Positions 1-11,541 of a stretch of DNA of 64,000 bases are shown here, one piece after another. The notes under the pieces were generated by a model that was given only the letters and a program-made list of their open reading frames with translations, did no database searches and had not been told where the DNA came from. The number at the start of each line of letters is the position of its first letter. The stretch's first letter is position 1. A program made the position numbers and the translations under genes. The stretch comes from Candidatus Aalborgicola bjergmarkensis (GTDB lineage: Bacteria > Pseudomonadota > Gammaproteobacteria > Burkholderiales > Burkholderiaceae_C): NCBI GenBank assembly GCA_016708725.1, contig JADJFE010000012.1:1-64000 (forward strand), given 5' to 3'.

Positions 1-1532
1 TTGCCGTTGTCACGTACCGTGACCGTGGTGTAATGCCCGACGGGCACCCCGAGACGACTGGCCAGAGTCTGATCCAGTTCGGTGCTGGACAACTCCATGC
101 GAACCAGCCCTTTCTGGTTGCCAATAGCCAAAATGGCATTGGTGCCCAGATTCAGCAGTGCTTGCTCCACTTGCGTTGTGTCTGCCAGTACCAAAGGGGT
201 GTTGGGCGCGACATGTACCTGCAGCTCAACCAGGGGGGGCAAGGTGACTTTCATCAGCCGCGCAGCCTCCTGCATCACATCGCTCAGGGAAATGGGTGTG
301 CGTTTGGGAACCTCGTTGCGGCTGAACGTCAGTATCTGGCGTACCAGGTCCCGTGCACGTTTTCCGGCTTTTTCAATTTCCCGCAGACTGGGCAAGGCTG
401 GAGCATCGGGCGCAGTGTCCTGCTTTGCCAGATCGACATTGCCAAGTATGGCACTGAGAATATTATTGAAGTCGTGTGCAATGCCACCGGCCATCGTGCC
501 CATAGCCTGCATTTTTTGTGACTCACGCAGCTGCGTTTCCAGTGCTGCACGCTGCGCTTCCGCCTGTTTTTTTGCCGTCAGATCACGGGCAAAAATGGTG
601 GTGAGCCCATGCGAAGACAAACGGGTATTAAGCCGCCGCTCAAGGGAAACACTGATTTCGACAAAAATTTCCCGCCCAAGCAAGGTGGTGGCCGCAAACT
701 CACCCAATCGGGTCTGTGAATGTACCTGGCCTGTAGTCAAAGCCGCCTCAACCTGTGGCAAAAACCGCCCGAGCCTGCTACCCAGCGCCTCGGCTCCAGG
801 ACACTCAAACAGCGCGGTTGCCGCTGGATTGAACACGGTAATGCATTGCTTTTCGTCCACGCACAAAATGGCATCGAGTGAGGAGTTGATGATGGCCGCC
901 ATGCGGTTCTCGCTGATGAGCAAGTCTTCGTTGCGCTGGCGCAAAACGGTGGCACTTTTTTCCAACGCCCGCCGCTGCGCCAGCAAAGGGCCTTGGTCAA
1001 CGATGGCACAGATAAAGTGCGCCAGTTCGTCTTGCGGATTTTCGATGCGTGCGATGTGCAGATCGCCGGTGAAATTTCCTTGTGAACCGGCGAGGAAGAC
1101 AACTTCACTGACTTCGCTGGTGCCGCTGGATTTTGCCTGCAGGAACGCTGCCGCGACCGACTCGGTATGTTCCTTGCCGACAAATGGAGGCAAAAAATGC
1201 AAGGGGGGATCGCTCTCCTGCGGCTGAAGCAAGCGCAGCGCCATGGCGTTGCTGGCCATGACCAACCCCTCTTCGTCCACCACCATCAACGCCAGAGGTA
1301 CGTTGGAAAACAAGGTGGCGAAACGCTCGGATGCCCCTTCGGCCTCTTGCTGGCTGTAGCGCAATGCGCGGTTTTGAATTTCCAGCTCGGCCTGGTATTT
1401 GCGCAAATCTTCGATCATGCGCGCCGGCGTATAGCCGTCCACCATCAACACATCCCTCGTGTCACCGGAATTAAAGCCAGTAGCAGCGTGCGGATAATTG
1501 CGAATTTTTCTGCGACGTGAAGATCTGCTCAT
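1..1532 (-). CDS. PAS-domain sensor histidine kinase (3' end outside window)
   Basis: The protein runs off the left edge, so its C-terminus is missing. About 510 residues are visible. A short basic leader and a coiled coil (LRKYQAELEIQNRALRYSQQ) precede two PAS-like domains, at about residues 60-170 (FSNVPLALMVVDEEG) and 200-310 (INSSLDAILCVDE). The phosphoacceptor box is MAGGIAHDFNNIL. This HDFNNIL type is usual in NtrB-like and hybrid kinases, where a receiver domain often follows. The N-box region (QVEQALLNLGTNA) is present, and the window ends just after VTVRDNG. No membrane segment is visible, so it is probably a cytoplasmic sensor; the signal is unknown. Start choice: ATG at 1532 is in frame, but GTG at 1451 or ATG at 1445 would begin closer to the coiled coil. 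It lacks the long dimerisation-domain insert of the other kinases in this window and so belongs to a different kinase lineage. Confidence 0.85.
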   Translation of the reverse strand, partial: MSRSSRRRKIRNYPHAATGFNSGDTRDVLMVDGYTPARMIEDLRKYQAELEIQNRALRYSQQEAEGASERFATLFSNVPLALMVVDEEGLVMASNAMALRLLQPQESDPPLHFLPPFVGKEHTESVAAAFLQAKSSGTSEVSEVVFLAGSQGNFTGDLHIARIENPQDELAHFICAIVDQGPLLAQRRALEKSATVLRQRNEDLLISENRMAAIINSSLDAILCVDEKQCITVFNPAATALFECPGAEALGSRLGRFLPQVEAALTTGQVHSQTRLGEFAATTLLGREIFVEISVSLERRLNTRLSSHGLTTIFARDLTAKKQAEAQRAALETQLRESQKMQAMGTMAGGIAHDFNNILSAILGNVDLAKQDTAPDAPALPSLREIEKAGKRARDLVRQILTFSRNEVPKRTPISLSDVMQEAARLMKVTLPPLVELQVHVAPNTPLVLADTTQVEQALLNLGTNAILAIGNQKGLVRMELSSTELDQTLASRLGVPVGHYTTVTVRDNG

Positions 1533-1645
1533 GCAATCGAAGTATCAAGATACCCATAGCCGGATACGGACAAGCCAGCATGTCTTGATTTTTGCAGCGA
1601 CAATCACGCTTTCTTCCAACCTTATCGCATCCAAAACACCAAGCC

Positions 1646-2182
1646 ATGACATCCATGACGAGTACGATCACTTTCCCGGTTCGCCCCGCCACCATGCGTG
1701 ATGCCAAACATATTGCCGAATTACAGCACACTGTTGTGCGCGATACGTTCAAATCCATAGCCGATGGTGCCACTGCATCCGAAGTACCCCTTGACAAACG
1801 GCAGGCGTTTTGGCGTGAAGCGGTCGAATTTGGCGAACCACAGGTTCTGGTTGCGCTCGATGGCGACAAAATCGTGGGGTTTGTGGGTTTTGATCGCTCG
1901 CGTGACAGAGGCACGCCACAAACCATGGGCGAAATCTGGGCTATCTATGTCCTGCCTGCCTACTGGGGGCGCGGTGTAGGATTGGCGCTGTGGAATTCCG
2001 CACGCAAGGGTTTGCAAGAGGAAGGTTGTACCCAGGTGAGCATATGGTTATCTCTTGCCAACGAACGCGCGTTGCGCTTCCATGAACGCTCCGGATTCAA
2101 ACGCGAACTCACCAGTTCCAAGGCTGTCCCCACGGACAAAGGCACGATGGAAGAAATTCGTCTGAAACGTTCCCTTCTCTAA
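1646..2182 (+). CDS. GNAT-family N-acetyltransferase
   Basis: This 178-residue protein has the GNAT fold signature. The N-terminal beta strand and helix read FPVRPATMRDAKHIAELQ. The central strand is VALDGDKIVGFVGF. The acetyl-CoA-binding loop is IYVLPAYWGRGVGLALW, a variant of the Q/RxxGxG/A motif. The C-terminal strand carries ALRFHERSGFKRE. Family members transfer an acetyl group from acetyl-CoA to an amine on a small molecule or protein; the substrate cannot be read from sequence. An upstream in-frame ATG at 1592 would add a low-complexity leader, so the ATG at 1646 was chosen; ATG 1655 is also possible. It is divergent from the PAS kinase and is followed by a dispersed palindromic repeat rather than a clear terminator. 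Confidence 0.85.
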   Translation: MTSMTSTITFPVRPATMRDAKHIAELQHTVVRDTFKSIADGATASEVPLDKRQAFWREAVEFGEPQVLVALDGDKIVGFVGFDRSRDRGTPQTMGEIWAIYVLPAYWGRGVGLALWNSARKGLQEEGCTQVSIWLSLANERALRFHERSGFKRELTSSKAVPTDKGTMEEIRLKRSLL

Positions 2183-2200
2183 ACCTTTTACTCCCATTTA

Positions 2201-2250
2201 TATAGCTGTACCCGCACATTCCACGGGCTCTACAGCTCAATATGGCACTG
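2201..2250 (+). repeat. Dispersed extragenic palindromic element, copy 1
   Basis: The element begins TATAGCTGTACCCGCACATT and ends near CTACAGCTCAATATGGCA. AGCTGT and ACAGCT form the outer arms of an imperfect hairpin. Related copies lie at 25661, 29736, 31031, 41489 and 58280, with a weaker one at 36797. It sits between the acetyltransferase and the giant kinase gene. Confidence 0.7.
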
Positions 2251-2298
2251 CTTCAATTGGGTGCGGGATGTGGGATTTTTCTGTCAGAAAGGAACTCC

Positions 2299-5200
2299 AT
2301 GATCGAAATTCCTGGTTACACACTGACCGAACAGCTCTACGAAGGCGAAACTTCCCTGGTTTTTCGCGGTAAACGCAAAGGCTCCAATGGGGCAGTGGTA
2401 CTCAAAGTCTTGAAATCGGACCACCCATCCCTGAGTGAACTTGCGAAGTTTCGCCGGGAATTTGATATGACCCGTGGCCTGAGCGGCGAGGGAATCATCC
2501 GGGCGTATCAACTGGAAAATTATCACAACTCCCTGGTGATTGTGCTCGAAGACTTTGGCGCTGAGTCGCTCAAGCGCCTTTTGCCAGGCGATACCCGATG
2601 GGTGACCAAAGAGTCGCCAAAGCGTTCAGCCCTGACCTTGGGTGAATTTCTGAAATTGGCGCTGAAATTGGTAGATGCAGTCGGGCATATCCATAGCCAG
2701 CGGATCATTCACAAGGACTTGAATCCCGCCAACATCGTTTGGAACACGACAACGGATCAAGTCAAGGTCATCGACTTTGGCATTTCCACCCAGCTTTCCC
2801 GCGAAACGGTTTCCGAACACAATCCCAAGGTGCTGGAGGGCACGCTGGCGTATATGTCGCCCGAGCAAACGGGGCGGATGAATCGCACCATGGATTACCG
2901 CACCGACTACTATTCTCTGGGCGCCACTTTTTACGAAGTCCTCACCGGCACGCTGCCTTTCCCGGTTGATGACCCTATGGAAATAGTGCATTGCCATCTG
3001 GCCAAAATGCCGCCGCCACCCCATGAACTCAAGGCGGATATTCCTGTGGTGCTCTCAAGCATCGTGCTCAAATTGATGGCAAAGATGGCGGAAGATCGCT
3101 ACCAGAGCGCCTTTGGCCTGAGAGCGGATTTACTGTGCTGCCTGGAACAGTACAACAGCAGCGCAAACATCACCGACTTACCCCTGGGTCGTCGGGATAT
3201 TTCCGATCAATTCCAGATTCCGCAAAAACTCTATGGGCGCGAGCAGGAGATCGCCGCCTTGCTCGACGCCTTCGAGCGTGTCAGTCAGGGACAGACCGAA
3301 ATGATGCTGGTGGCAGGGTATTCCGGCATCGGCAAATCAGCGCTGGTACACGAAGTCCATAAGCCCATCGTGCGCAAACGCGGCTTCTTTCTTTCAGGCA
3401 AATTCGATCAATACAAGCGCAACGTCCCCTATTCCTCACTGATCCAGGCCTTCCAGGGCTTGCTACGGCAGCTGCTCGCCGAAAAGGAAGCCCTCCTCCA
3501 CTCCTGGCGTGCCAAACTGCTGCAAGCCCTGGGCGTCAACGCGCCGGTGATCATGGAAATCATTCCCGAATTGGAACTGGTCGTAGGCAAACAGCCACCG
3601 GTTGCGGAGTTGCCTCCCACCGAATCGCAAAACCGTTTTCAGCGGGTGTTCCAACAGTTTGTACACACCTTTGCCGCCGCCGATCACCCCCTGGTGCTGT
3701 TTCTGGATGATTTGCAGTGGGCCGACCCGCCCTCGCTCAAGTTGATTGCGTCATGGATGACCGCACAGGACGAAAAATACATTCTGATTCTGGGCGCCTA
3801 CCGCGACAACGAAGTCAACGCGGCACATCCGCTGATGGCCATGCTGGACGATATTCGCAAGGCGGGCGCGGTCATGCATACCCTGACTCTGCCACCCCTG
3901 GAACTCGAACAGATCAACGCCCTGGTCGCCGACACCCTTCACTGTCCGCCGCAAAACGCTCTGCCGCTGGCGGAACTCTGCTTTGCAAAAACTGCTGGCA
4001 ATCCCTTTTTCCTCAATCAGTTCTTACACGCTGTGCATGAAGAAGGTCTCATCACGTTTGACACCCATCATGGCCTTTGGAAATGGGACATCGCGAAAAT
4101 CAATGGCCGCAGCATGACCGAGAACGTCGTGGAACTGATGGTCAGCAAGATTCAGAAATTCTCGCCTCAGACGCAATATGTTTTGCAACTGGCCGCAACC
4201 ATCGGCAACCAGTTTGATCTGAAAACCCTTTCCATCGTTAATGAAAAATCCGCCCTGGAAACTGCAAGCGATTTGTGGGAAAGCCTGCAAGCCGGTTTTA
4301 TTTTGCCATTGGATAATGCATATAAATTCCTGCAGGAGTCCGATAGTGGCGCGCGCATCAAATACCGCTTTTTACACGACCGGGTGCAACAAGCGGCTTA
4401 CTCCCTGGTTGCAGAATCCCGGTTGCAGGCATTGCACTTGAAAATCGGACGTTTGTTGCTGATAAACACCGAGACAGAATCGCTGGACGAATCGCTGTTT
4501 GATATTCTCGAACAGCTCAATGCCGGTAGAGAACTCATCGAAGACGCAGCAGAAAAACTGCAACTGGCTGAATTGAATTTGCGTGCCGGCAAGAAAGCCA
4601 AAAATGCAACGGCCTACCGGGCCGCTGTGTTGCACTTGCGCATAGCCATGGCATTATTGCCCCAGGACGCATGGCAAAACCATTACGCCCTGAGCCTGGA
4701 ACTACACCGGCAAAGCGCCGAGGCCGAGTATCTGTCCGGCAATTTTGAGCAAGCGCAAGCCCTATATCCGGTGGCCCTCACCATGGCCCAAACCGTGTTG
4801 GACAAAATCAGTATTTTGCTGGTGCAAATCGTCCAATACCAAATGCTGTCACGATTTGCAGATACGATTCAGCGCCAAAAGGAAGGACTAAAACTCCTGG
4901 GATTTGCCATTCCAGAGACGGACGAGGAGATCACTGCCCTGTTAAATCAAGGCCTGCGAGAGGTCGGTAATAACCTTGGGGGAAGGCAGATCGAGGATTT
5001 GCTCAACTCTCCACGGATGACCAATCCCGAATATCTCGCCATGATGCAGTTGCTGCAGTGGATGTTCCAGGCATCATTTATGAGCGGACGTGTAAATCTC
5101 AGCAACCTGGCGATTTGCAAAATGGTCAACCTATCGCTGAAACATGGCAATTGTGCGATCTCTTCGTTCGCTTACGTTATGTATGGCCATATCTTGGGAT

Positions 5201-7714
5201 GGTCGTTGGGTGATTTCAAAACCGGTTATCAATACGGCACGCTGGGGATCGCTCTCTCGAACCGCATAGATAATATCGCACTGCGCGCACTCTCCTATTT
5301 CGAGTATGCGACTTTTGTCCTTTCTTGGAATCACCCCTTGAGAGAGGCCGATGATTACTATGACAAAGCCTTTGCCTGGGGTATGGAGGCAGGAGATTTT
5401 CTGATTTGCAGCTACTCCATCGCCATAAGAGCGGTATACCGGATGATCTGCGGAAAAAGCTTGCCCGATTTGTTGCAAATCTGTGAGCGGGATCTGGTTT
5501 TTTTACAGGCAATAAAGAATCAATTTAATTTCGAAAATGTCACTGTCGGGGTATTGCAACCGATTCGTGCATTAATGGGGCTGACCGATCATCCGCTCAC
5601 CTATGATGATGCCAATTTCAAGGAAGCGGAAGTGTTGGCGAATAGTGCGGAGCGTCCGAGAAAACTCGAATGGTACTACTATGGAAAAATCCGCAATGCC
5701 TACCTGCTGGAGGATCGAGCCCAATGGTCGGTCTTGGCCGAAAAGTTGGAAATTGTGCAAACCTTTTCGCAGGGTCAATGCAAGATTCCTGAAACTGTTT
5801 TTTACACGACGCTGATGCTGCTGGGCTTGTCTGAGAATGGCGGCGAGGAGGAGAAACAAGCCTTTCAGCCGCGCATCGATGTGCTGCGCGGCAATTTGCA
5901 ACAGTGGGCCGAAATTTGCCCCGAAAACTACCTGCACAAGCATTTGCTGGTGGAAGCCGAATTCACCCGCCTGCAAGGAGACTACTGGGGCGCCATGCCG
6001 CTGTACCAGCGAGCCATCGCATCGGCCCTGGAGCAGGAATACACCAACACGGGCGCCTTGGCTAACGAGCTGTACGGCAAATTCTTGCTGAGCCACAATC
6101 AAACGCGGTTCGCGCAAATCCACTTGCGCGAGGCCCACTATCTTTATGGCCGTTGGGGTGCCTCGGCCAAGGTGGTTGCCATGGAGCAGGCGTATGGCGA
6201 TCTGCTGACCGAAGACCCCATTCGCAAGCTCGGCTTGGGCGCTACGCGCACCCTGACCACCTCCTCGACCACCTCCTCAAACACTGCCACGAGAGGCCGC
6301 CACTCCCTGGACCTGGCTGCGGTAGTGAAAGCATCCCAGGTCATCTCTGGCGAAATCGTGCTGGGACGCCTGTTGGAGCAATTGATGCGCATCGTGCTGG
6401 CCAACGCGGGGGCGCAGAAAGGCGCGCTGATCCTGCGTCAGGCGCAGACCAAACCCTGGCTCCTGGAGGCTCTGGGCACCGCCGACCCCTTGCAGATCGA
6501 GGTTTTGCAGGCCCAGGCGCTGGAAGGCTCCAGCGATCTCTGCGAGGCCATCGTGCACTACGCCGTGCGCACCCGCGAAACGGTGCTTTTGCACCATGCG
6601 AATCAGGAAGGCCTTTTTGCCAAAGACCCCTACATTGTGCGCAACGGTGTCAAATCCGTCCTCTGCGTTCCCTTTCTTCACCAGGGGCAACTGGCCGGCA
6701 TCATCTATCTGGAAAACAATCTGAGCAACGGAGCCTTCACAACCGAACGCCAGGAGGTGTTGGCCCTGCTCTCCAGCCAGATCGCCATTTCCATCGAAAA
6801 CTCCCGACTCTACTTCCACCTGGAAGAAAAGGTACAGGAACGCACCAGCCAACTACTGGATGCCAATCAACAACTGGAATCCACCCTCCAGGAACTTCAG
6901 GCAGCCCAAGCCCAACTCATCCTGGCCGAAAAAATGGCCTCCCTCGGCAAACTGGTTGCCAATGTCGCGCACGAAATCAATACGCCCATGGGGGCGATCA
7001 AGTCCAGCGGCCAGAGCATTGCAGACACCCTGAACGAGGCACTCAAGAATCTACCAAGACTGGGCAAGACACTGGACGAGGACAGCCTGCGTTTGTTCTT
7101 GAAACTGATAGCCTGTGCCAATGTATCGGCCCCCGTTCGCACCACCCGCGAGCAACGCGCGCTAAAAAGACAGCTGGCGCAACAGTTGCAAGAAGTCGGC
7201 ATTGGGGACGCAGACACGAAAGCCTCGGTTCTCGCCCAGCTCAATGCCGAATCCGCGCTGGCGGACTACCTGCCCCTGTTGCGCCACCCCGAATGCGACT
7301 TTATTCTGGATACGGCGCGCAGCGTTGCTGCCATCCTTGACAGCGCCAGCAACATCAACACTGCCGTGGAGCGGGTGTCGAAGATCGTTACCACGCTCAA
7401 GTCTTTCTCGCAGGCGGACAACAACGTGGGTGAAATGACCCATGCCGATTTGAAAGACGGCATCGAGGCCGTCCTGTCGATCTATTCCAACCAGCTCAAG
7501 CTAGCCACCGAACTGGTACGTCAGTACGAGGATGTACCTTTGCTGCGCTGCTTGCCCAATGCATTGAAGGAGGTGTGGACGCACCTGATTCATAACGCCT
7601 TGCAGGCCATGGGCTTCAGGGGCCGACTCACGGTGGGTCTCAAGCGCATCGGCGATGATGCCGTGGTTTCGGTCACCGACTCCGGAAGTGGCATTCCAAA
7701 AGAGATTCGCCACA
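2299..7714 (+). pseudogene. Trifunctional Ser/Thr kinase / ATPase / sensor histidine kinase, 5' part interrupted by an IS
   Basis: This is the N-terminal 1805 codons of a giant signalling protein. A Ser/Thr kinase domain (about residues 1-270) has a G-loop YEGETSLVFRG, catalytic HKDLNPANIVW and DFG loop DFGIST. An AAA/NACHT-like ATPase (about 305-560) has Walker A GYSGIGKSA and Walker B VLFLDDLQWAD. A long helical, TPR-like region follows, then a GAF domain (about 1335-1505) and a histidine kinase with H-box NVAHEINTPMGAIKSS near residue 1557. The ATP-binding domain is cut right after SGSGIPKEIRH, where the IS21-like element begins at 7715. Reading continues into the element and stops at 7761. 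Start ATG 2299 follows AGAAAGGAAC. The rest resumes at 12469. The rejoined frame is intact (2035 residues), so disruption is probably recent. A truncated protein could keep Ser/Thr kinase and ATPase activity but lacks most of the histidine kinase catalytic domain. Confidence 0.93.
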
Positions 7715-7761
7715 CTTCGGCGCTCAAAATAACTGACCCACCTGTGCTCACAGAAAGCTGA

Positions 7762-8346
7762 CCCACCGGTTGCGCGGCTGTTTGTAACTTGATGGCCTGC
7801 AGGAAACAGAATCGGCGATCATTGGCTCGACCAATGTGCGTGAAGAAGCGACTTCAGTTCATTGAAGAAGCAACCCGTTTGAAGATGAAATTTGGTTACG
7901 CAAGCATGGGTTGCCACCCTGCTCGACTGAGCATGATCACCTTCCGTGATGGATTGATTGCTGCATCCATCACCGTTGCTGATCAAATCGAGGCTCTTGC
8001 GTTGTTGGCAGAATACCGGTTTTGATACTTGGTGAACCGGTGTAAGGTGGAACTGAGAGTCAAGACAAAATTTTCAGTTAATTTAAGCTGTTCTCGTTTT
8101 GTGCGTATGCAACTGGATGGCGTTGCCCCGGGTTTTTGTCTTGGTATTGGTCTTCATGGTTTTATTTTCAAATGGCAATTTGGCAAGCGAAGCGCGTCAG
8201 GCCCGTGGGCAAGACCCTTGTGGGTAAGTACGGGTGGGAGGTGTGGGTATGTGGTCAAGCTGGGCGTTTTGCAAGCTTGTCCACATATCCACGCCGACCC
8301 CTACTTATCCATCAAGCAGATACTGCACGGCGGTGGTGAGACGGTT
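7762..8346. other. Left-end non-genic segment of the IS element
   Basis: This stretch of about 585 bp lies between the left terminal repeats and the end of istB. Two plus-strand reading frames exist (7789-8025 and 8029-8379). The first encodes 78 residues ending in a protein-like stretch (MITFRDGLIAASITVADQIE), but it has no clear ribosome site or recognised family. It may be a decayed passenger gene or simply spacer. No confident gene is called. Confidence 0.35.
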
Positions 8347-9156
8347 TTACTTTGCCTTGGGGCTCGCAGGACTGGTTGAGCTCTGCACAGGTGCTGTGGC
8401 AGGTGCGCTGGTGCGCAAAGATGCACCTTCAATGCGGATGGTGATGCAGTGGTGCTGCAGCCGATCAAGCAAGGCATCGACCAGCGGCTTGTTGTTAAAC
8501 AACTCGTACCACTGGGGGTAGTCCAAATTCGTAGTGATGATGGTGCTCACCCGCCCATAGCGTTGATCCATCAGACGAAAGAACGCGTTGGTCTGTTCTG
8601 TCTTCAAGTTCAAGTAACCCAGCTCGTCAATGCAAAGCGGCTGCATACGTGCAAGCGCCGTGAGCAGCTTGGTTGTGGAGCGATCTGCCAGCGAGGCATA
8701 CAGCTCATCGAGCAGCGCCTGCGCACTGTAAAAGCGCCCCCGCCAGCCATTGATGCAGGCCTGGCGCAATAGTCCCAGAGCGATGCCGGTCTTGCCGGTG
8801 CCGGTGCCACCAATGAGCACCAGATTGTCGGCGCGACGCACAAACTCCAAGTCGGCAAGACCGAGGATTTGTGCCTTATTCACCCCGCTTTGGCGATCAA
8901 AGGGAAAGGTGTCGATCGTCCATTGCCAGGGCAGGTGTGCCTGCGCCACCCGATTGACTAATGAGCGTTCCCGCTGAAACGAAGCCTGCTCGCTTAGCAG
9001 GCGTTGCACCACCTCTGCGCAAGAGGTGCCATTGCGCTCAGCGCGATCAAGTTCGCTGTCCAGCACACGCGCCATGCCTTTGAATTTCAACTCCGTTAGC
9101 AATGCGTGCAAGGCCTCACGCGGGGTCGGGGTCGCTGTCGTTTTTGGTTTGCTCAT
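8347..9156 (-). CDS. istB: IstB-like ATP-binding protein of IS21-family element
   Basis: A 269-residue DnaA/DnaC-like AAA+ ATPase. Walker A is GGTGTGKTGIALGLL, Walker B is PLCIDELGYLN, and sensor 1 is VSTIITTNLDYPQW. IstB proteins assemble on DNA and help the IstA integrase select and capture target DNA. The N-terminal region (LHALLTELKFKGMARVLD) is typical of the family. The proposed start ATG 9156 overlaps the end of istA by 41 nt, the usual coupling in IS21 operons; an in-frame upstream ATG at 9204 is less likely. The gene itself appears intact, with a Pro/Ala/Ser-rich tail at the C-terminus. Confidence 0.92.
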   Translation of the reverse strand: MSKPKTTATPTPREALHALLTELKFKGMARVLDSELDRAERNGTSCAEVVQRLLSEQASFQRERSLVNRVAQAHLPWQWTIDTFPFDRQSGVNKAQILGLADLEFVRRADNLVLIGGTGTGKTGIALGLLRQACINGWRGRFYSAQALLDELYASLADRSTTKLLTALARMQPLCIDELGYLNLKTEQTNAFFRLMDQRYGRVSTIITTNLDYPQWYELFNNKPLVDALLDRLQHHCITIRIEGASLRTSAPATAPVQSSTSPASPKAK

Positions 9157-10572
9157 CGTCTTTATCATCCGGTTCATTGGGGAGGTTGTCATGGCTGCTC
9201 TCACCTAGCGCAAAGAAGTCGCCTGCCACATGGCGCAACACCATGGACTCCAGTCGCGTCAAATCAAACAGACCGTACTTGAGCGCCTGCTCCAGCGCTG
9301 CTAGGAACGGCTGCGCTGGGTAGGTCCGTTTAATCTGTAGCAGTCGGTTCAGTGCCCGTGTACCACGCCCATTGAGGTGCTTGATGAGCGCTGTGACGTA
9401 CGCATCAAGAACAGGAGATTGACCACACAACAACTGCGCCTGTAGCGAAGGCTGGCGAGGCGTGCGTTTGGGTATGGTGTGATGCCCGGGCAAGGTGGAG
9501 CGCGCATCACGCACACCCAGCAAACGGGGATGACTGGCCACCAGGGTGCGTTTGTAATGAATCTCGATACTGGCGTAATGCTTGTACACCGTCACCGTCT
9601 TACTCACCAGCCGTTCAGGTGTCGAATACCGGTTGGTGTCGACGCTGACAAAACCGTACAAGTCCACCACCCGCTCAAACACCTCGTAGACTGCTGGCAA
9701 GACGATTGACAGGCTGGTGAGGTAAGGCTTCTCCATCACGTACGCCACCTCAGGTGCCATGCCCAGACTGCGTTTTGGCTTGGCATTGGCCACTTCAACG
9801 CACCACTTGAGCGCCTGTGCGTTCAAGTCATCGAAAGAGCTAAAACTGCGCCCAGGCAGGAAGTTGTCCTCAACCCATGCAAAGGGGCGCTCGATTCTGG
9901 CTTTGCGATCAGGGTCATTGACACGGTGTGCCATAAACTTGAAGCCCAGGGCGCGTGCAAAGGCGGCCATCTCTGGTGCGAATACCGCATCAGGCCAGCA
10001 CCACCAGCGAGAATGACGCTGGTATTGTCGATCACGCAAAGTGGGCAAGTGCCGTCCATGAACTGGGCTGCGCGCAACAAGAAGTCCTTGGCCTCAAAGC
10101 GGGTAAATCGTGGGTAGTACCAGATAAACAAACGCCGCGAGTACGCCAAGGTCAGACCTGCACACTGGGCGGTAATGCTCTTGCCCGCCACCTCCATCTT
10201 ATGGGGCGATGTGTCGTGCTGCATCTCCTGGCCGGGCTCGAAGTGGTATTCGCCGGAGCGCTTGGGTGGTTGGCGCAGTTCAGCTTGGCGCACCCAGCGC
10301 GTGAGGGTGCTGTAGGGCGGGTGCAGCTTGTACTCATCAGCCAGTATCTGGGCCATACGCACGGCGTTACCTTTGGCTCTGGCATAGACTTCGGTGAGTT
10401 GTTGTTGGGTGACCTCATTCACCGGGTGGGCAGGTGTTTGCACGCCTTGTGGCTCGCGCAGGATGCCTCGCACGGTGTTGCGCGAGAGATGCAGCACCCG
10501 GCTGATTTCACGTAAACCTGTGCTCTGTTGGTGCAAGGTGAGCACACTGGCACGAATATCTATCGGGGTCAT
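9116..10572 (-). pseudogene. istA: IstA-like DDE transposase, frameshifted
   Basis: The 5' part has an N-terminal helix-turn-helix (REISRVLHLSRNTVRGILRE) and the start of an RNase H-like integrase core with HDTSPHKM and VIDNTSVI, which supply the first two acidic residues. The frame then changes near 9992-9996. The other frame continues with AVFAPEMAAFARALGFKFMAHR and DPDRKARIERPFAWVEDNFL, which contains the catalytic Glu, and ends NDSDPDPA. The span of 1457 nt plus one base gives 486 codons (485 residues), normal for IstA, so a single lost base in the GGCCT stretch explains the break. The start ATG 10572 overlaps the upstream gene's stop by four bases (ATGA). Without an intact core the element cannot transpose by itself, unless a -1 ribosomal shift or a sequencing error is involved. 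Confidence 0.9.
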
Positions 10573-11524
10573 GGCACCAGCCTGGTAAGTTCGTTGTTCA
10601 CTTGTTCCAGCGCTACATGCAGGCGCAGACACGCGCCCTTTGGCGTTGGTTCCAACGGGGCGGTCAGTGGCACTAGGCGTCGGTGTGCGCGTTGCAGCAG
10701 TGCTTGCAGGTAACCCAGCTCAGCAGCCACCTCACGTTCAGGTCCGCCCCGCAGGTCTTTGGCAATGCTCTGGCTTTGTCTCTCGTTCAAGCTGTCGATA
10801 AACAGGCGTGGGTGTTCCACCATGCGTTGGCGCTGCGTGTGTTGGGCGGCTTGGTAGTGGCTAAACCAGGCTTGCAGTTCACGCGTACTTAAGTGGTCGC
10901 TTGCCATGCTGGCCAGTAGTTGACTGGCATGCTCGCTGTTGGCGCGCGCCAACGGGGCCACAATGCGTGAGCCCGCCCAACTCGATATGCCCCCACTGCG
11001 CACCGCCTGCACCAGGTCCTGGGACAGTGCCCCAGTAGTACCAAGCGGCGCTGTACCCAGCTCACATCACGGGCGCATTGACGTGCAGCTTCGCGCTGAC
11101 TCAGGCCAAGGGAGTCGATCAGCTCGCGCAGCATGAGGGCTTCCTCCATGGGGTCAAATGCCCGCGAGAACGAGTGGGCCAGCATCTGTGCCAGCGCAGG
11201 CCCCACCGGGCAGTGCCAGCATTGCACCAGGGCGGTGTCTGCGCCCAGTCGCTTGAGCGCGCTCAGGCGCCGGTAGCCGTCAATCAGTACCAGGGCACCA
11301 CTGTCTTGGTCGTCAGCGGCAATGCACGCTACCAGTTGTCCGCTTGTGCGTATCGATTCAGTCAGTCGCTGCACTGCCGCCGTATCGGCGATGCGGGTGG
11401 CCTCAAAGCGCAGCTCCAGGCGGTGTAAATCGACTTGTCTTGCGCCAACGTACCCGCCCACACTTTGTTCATGAGCGCCAAAGCCATGGGTGTTGCTGGT
11501 CTGGCTTTCAAGGGAGTCGGTCAT
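10569..11524 (-). pseudogene. ParB/Spo0J-like nuclease-fold protein, IS accessory gene, frameshifted
   Basis: The N-terminal half has a ParB-N-type domain: VDLHRLELRFEATRIADTAAV, then the characteristic ALVLIDGYRRLSALKRLGAD, and a ParB helix-turn-helix (LSQREAARQCARDVSWVQRRL). After LVLLG the frame breaks in a run of four G (11030-11033 on the plus strand as CCCC). Five G would restore the frame into ALSQDLVQAVRSGGISSW and on to the stop at 10569. With one base added the gene has 319 codons. It is the second gene of the IS operon and overlaps istA by ATGA. Partition-type ParB proteins bind CTP and a centromere; in a transposon a role in target choice or end binding is conceivable, but that is inference. 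Confidence 0.8.
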
Positions 11525-11541
11525 GGGTAATTCCTTGTCTT

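Noticed and set aside
82..1227. Long plus-strand reading frame of 381 codons
   Set aside because: It is a shadow of the histidine kinase on the minus strand, whose PAS and H-box motifs are clear. The plus-strand product is Ser/Arg/Cys-rich and like no family.
6153..7340. Plus-strand 395-codon frame inside the giant kinase gene
   Set aside because: It is in another phase of the same strand and lacks any family motif. The GAF and kinase motifs are in the main frame.
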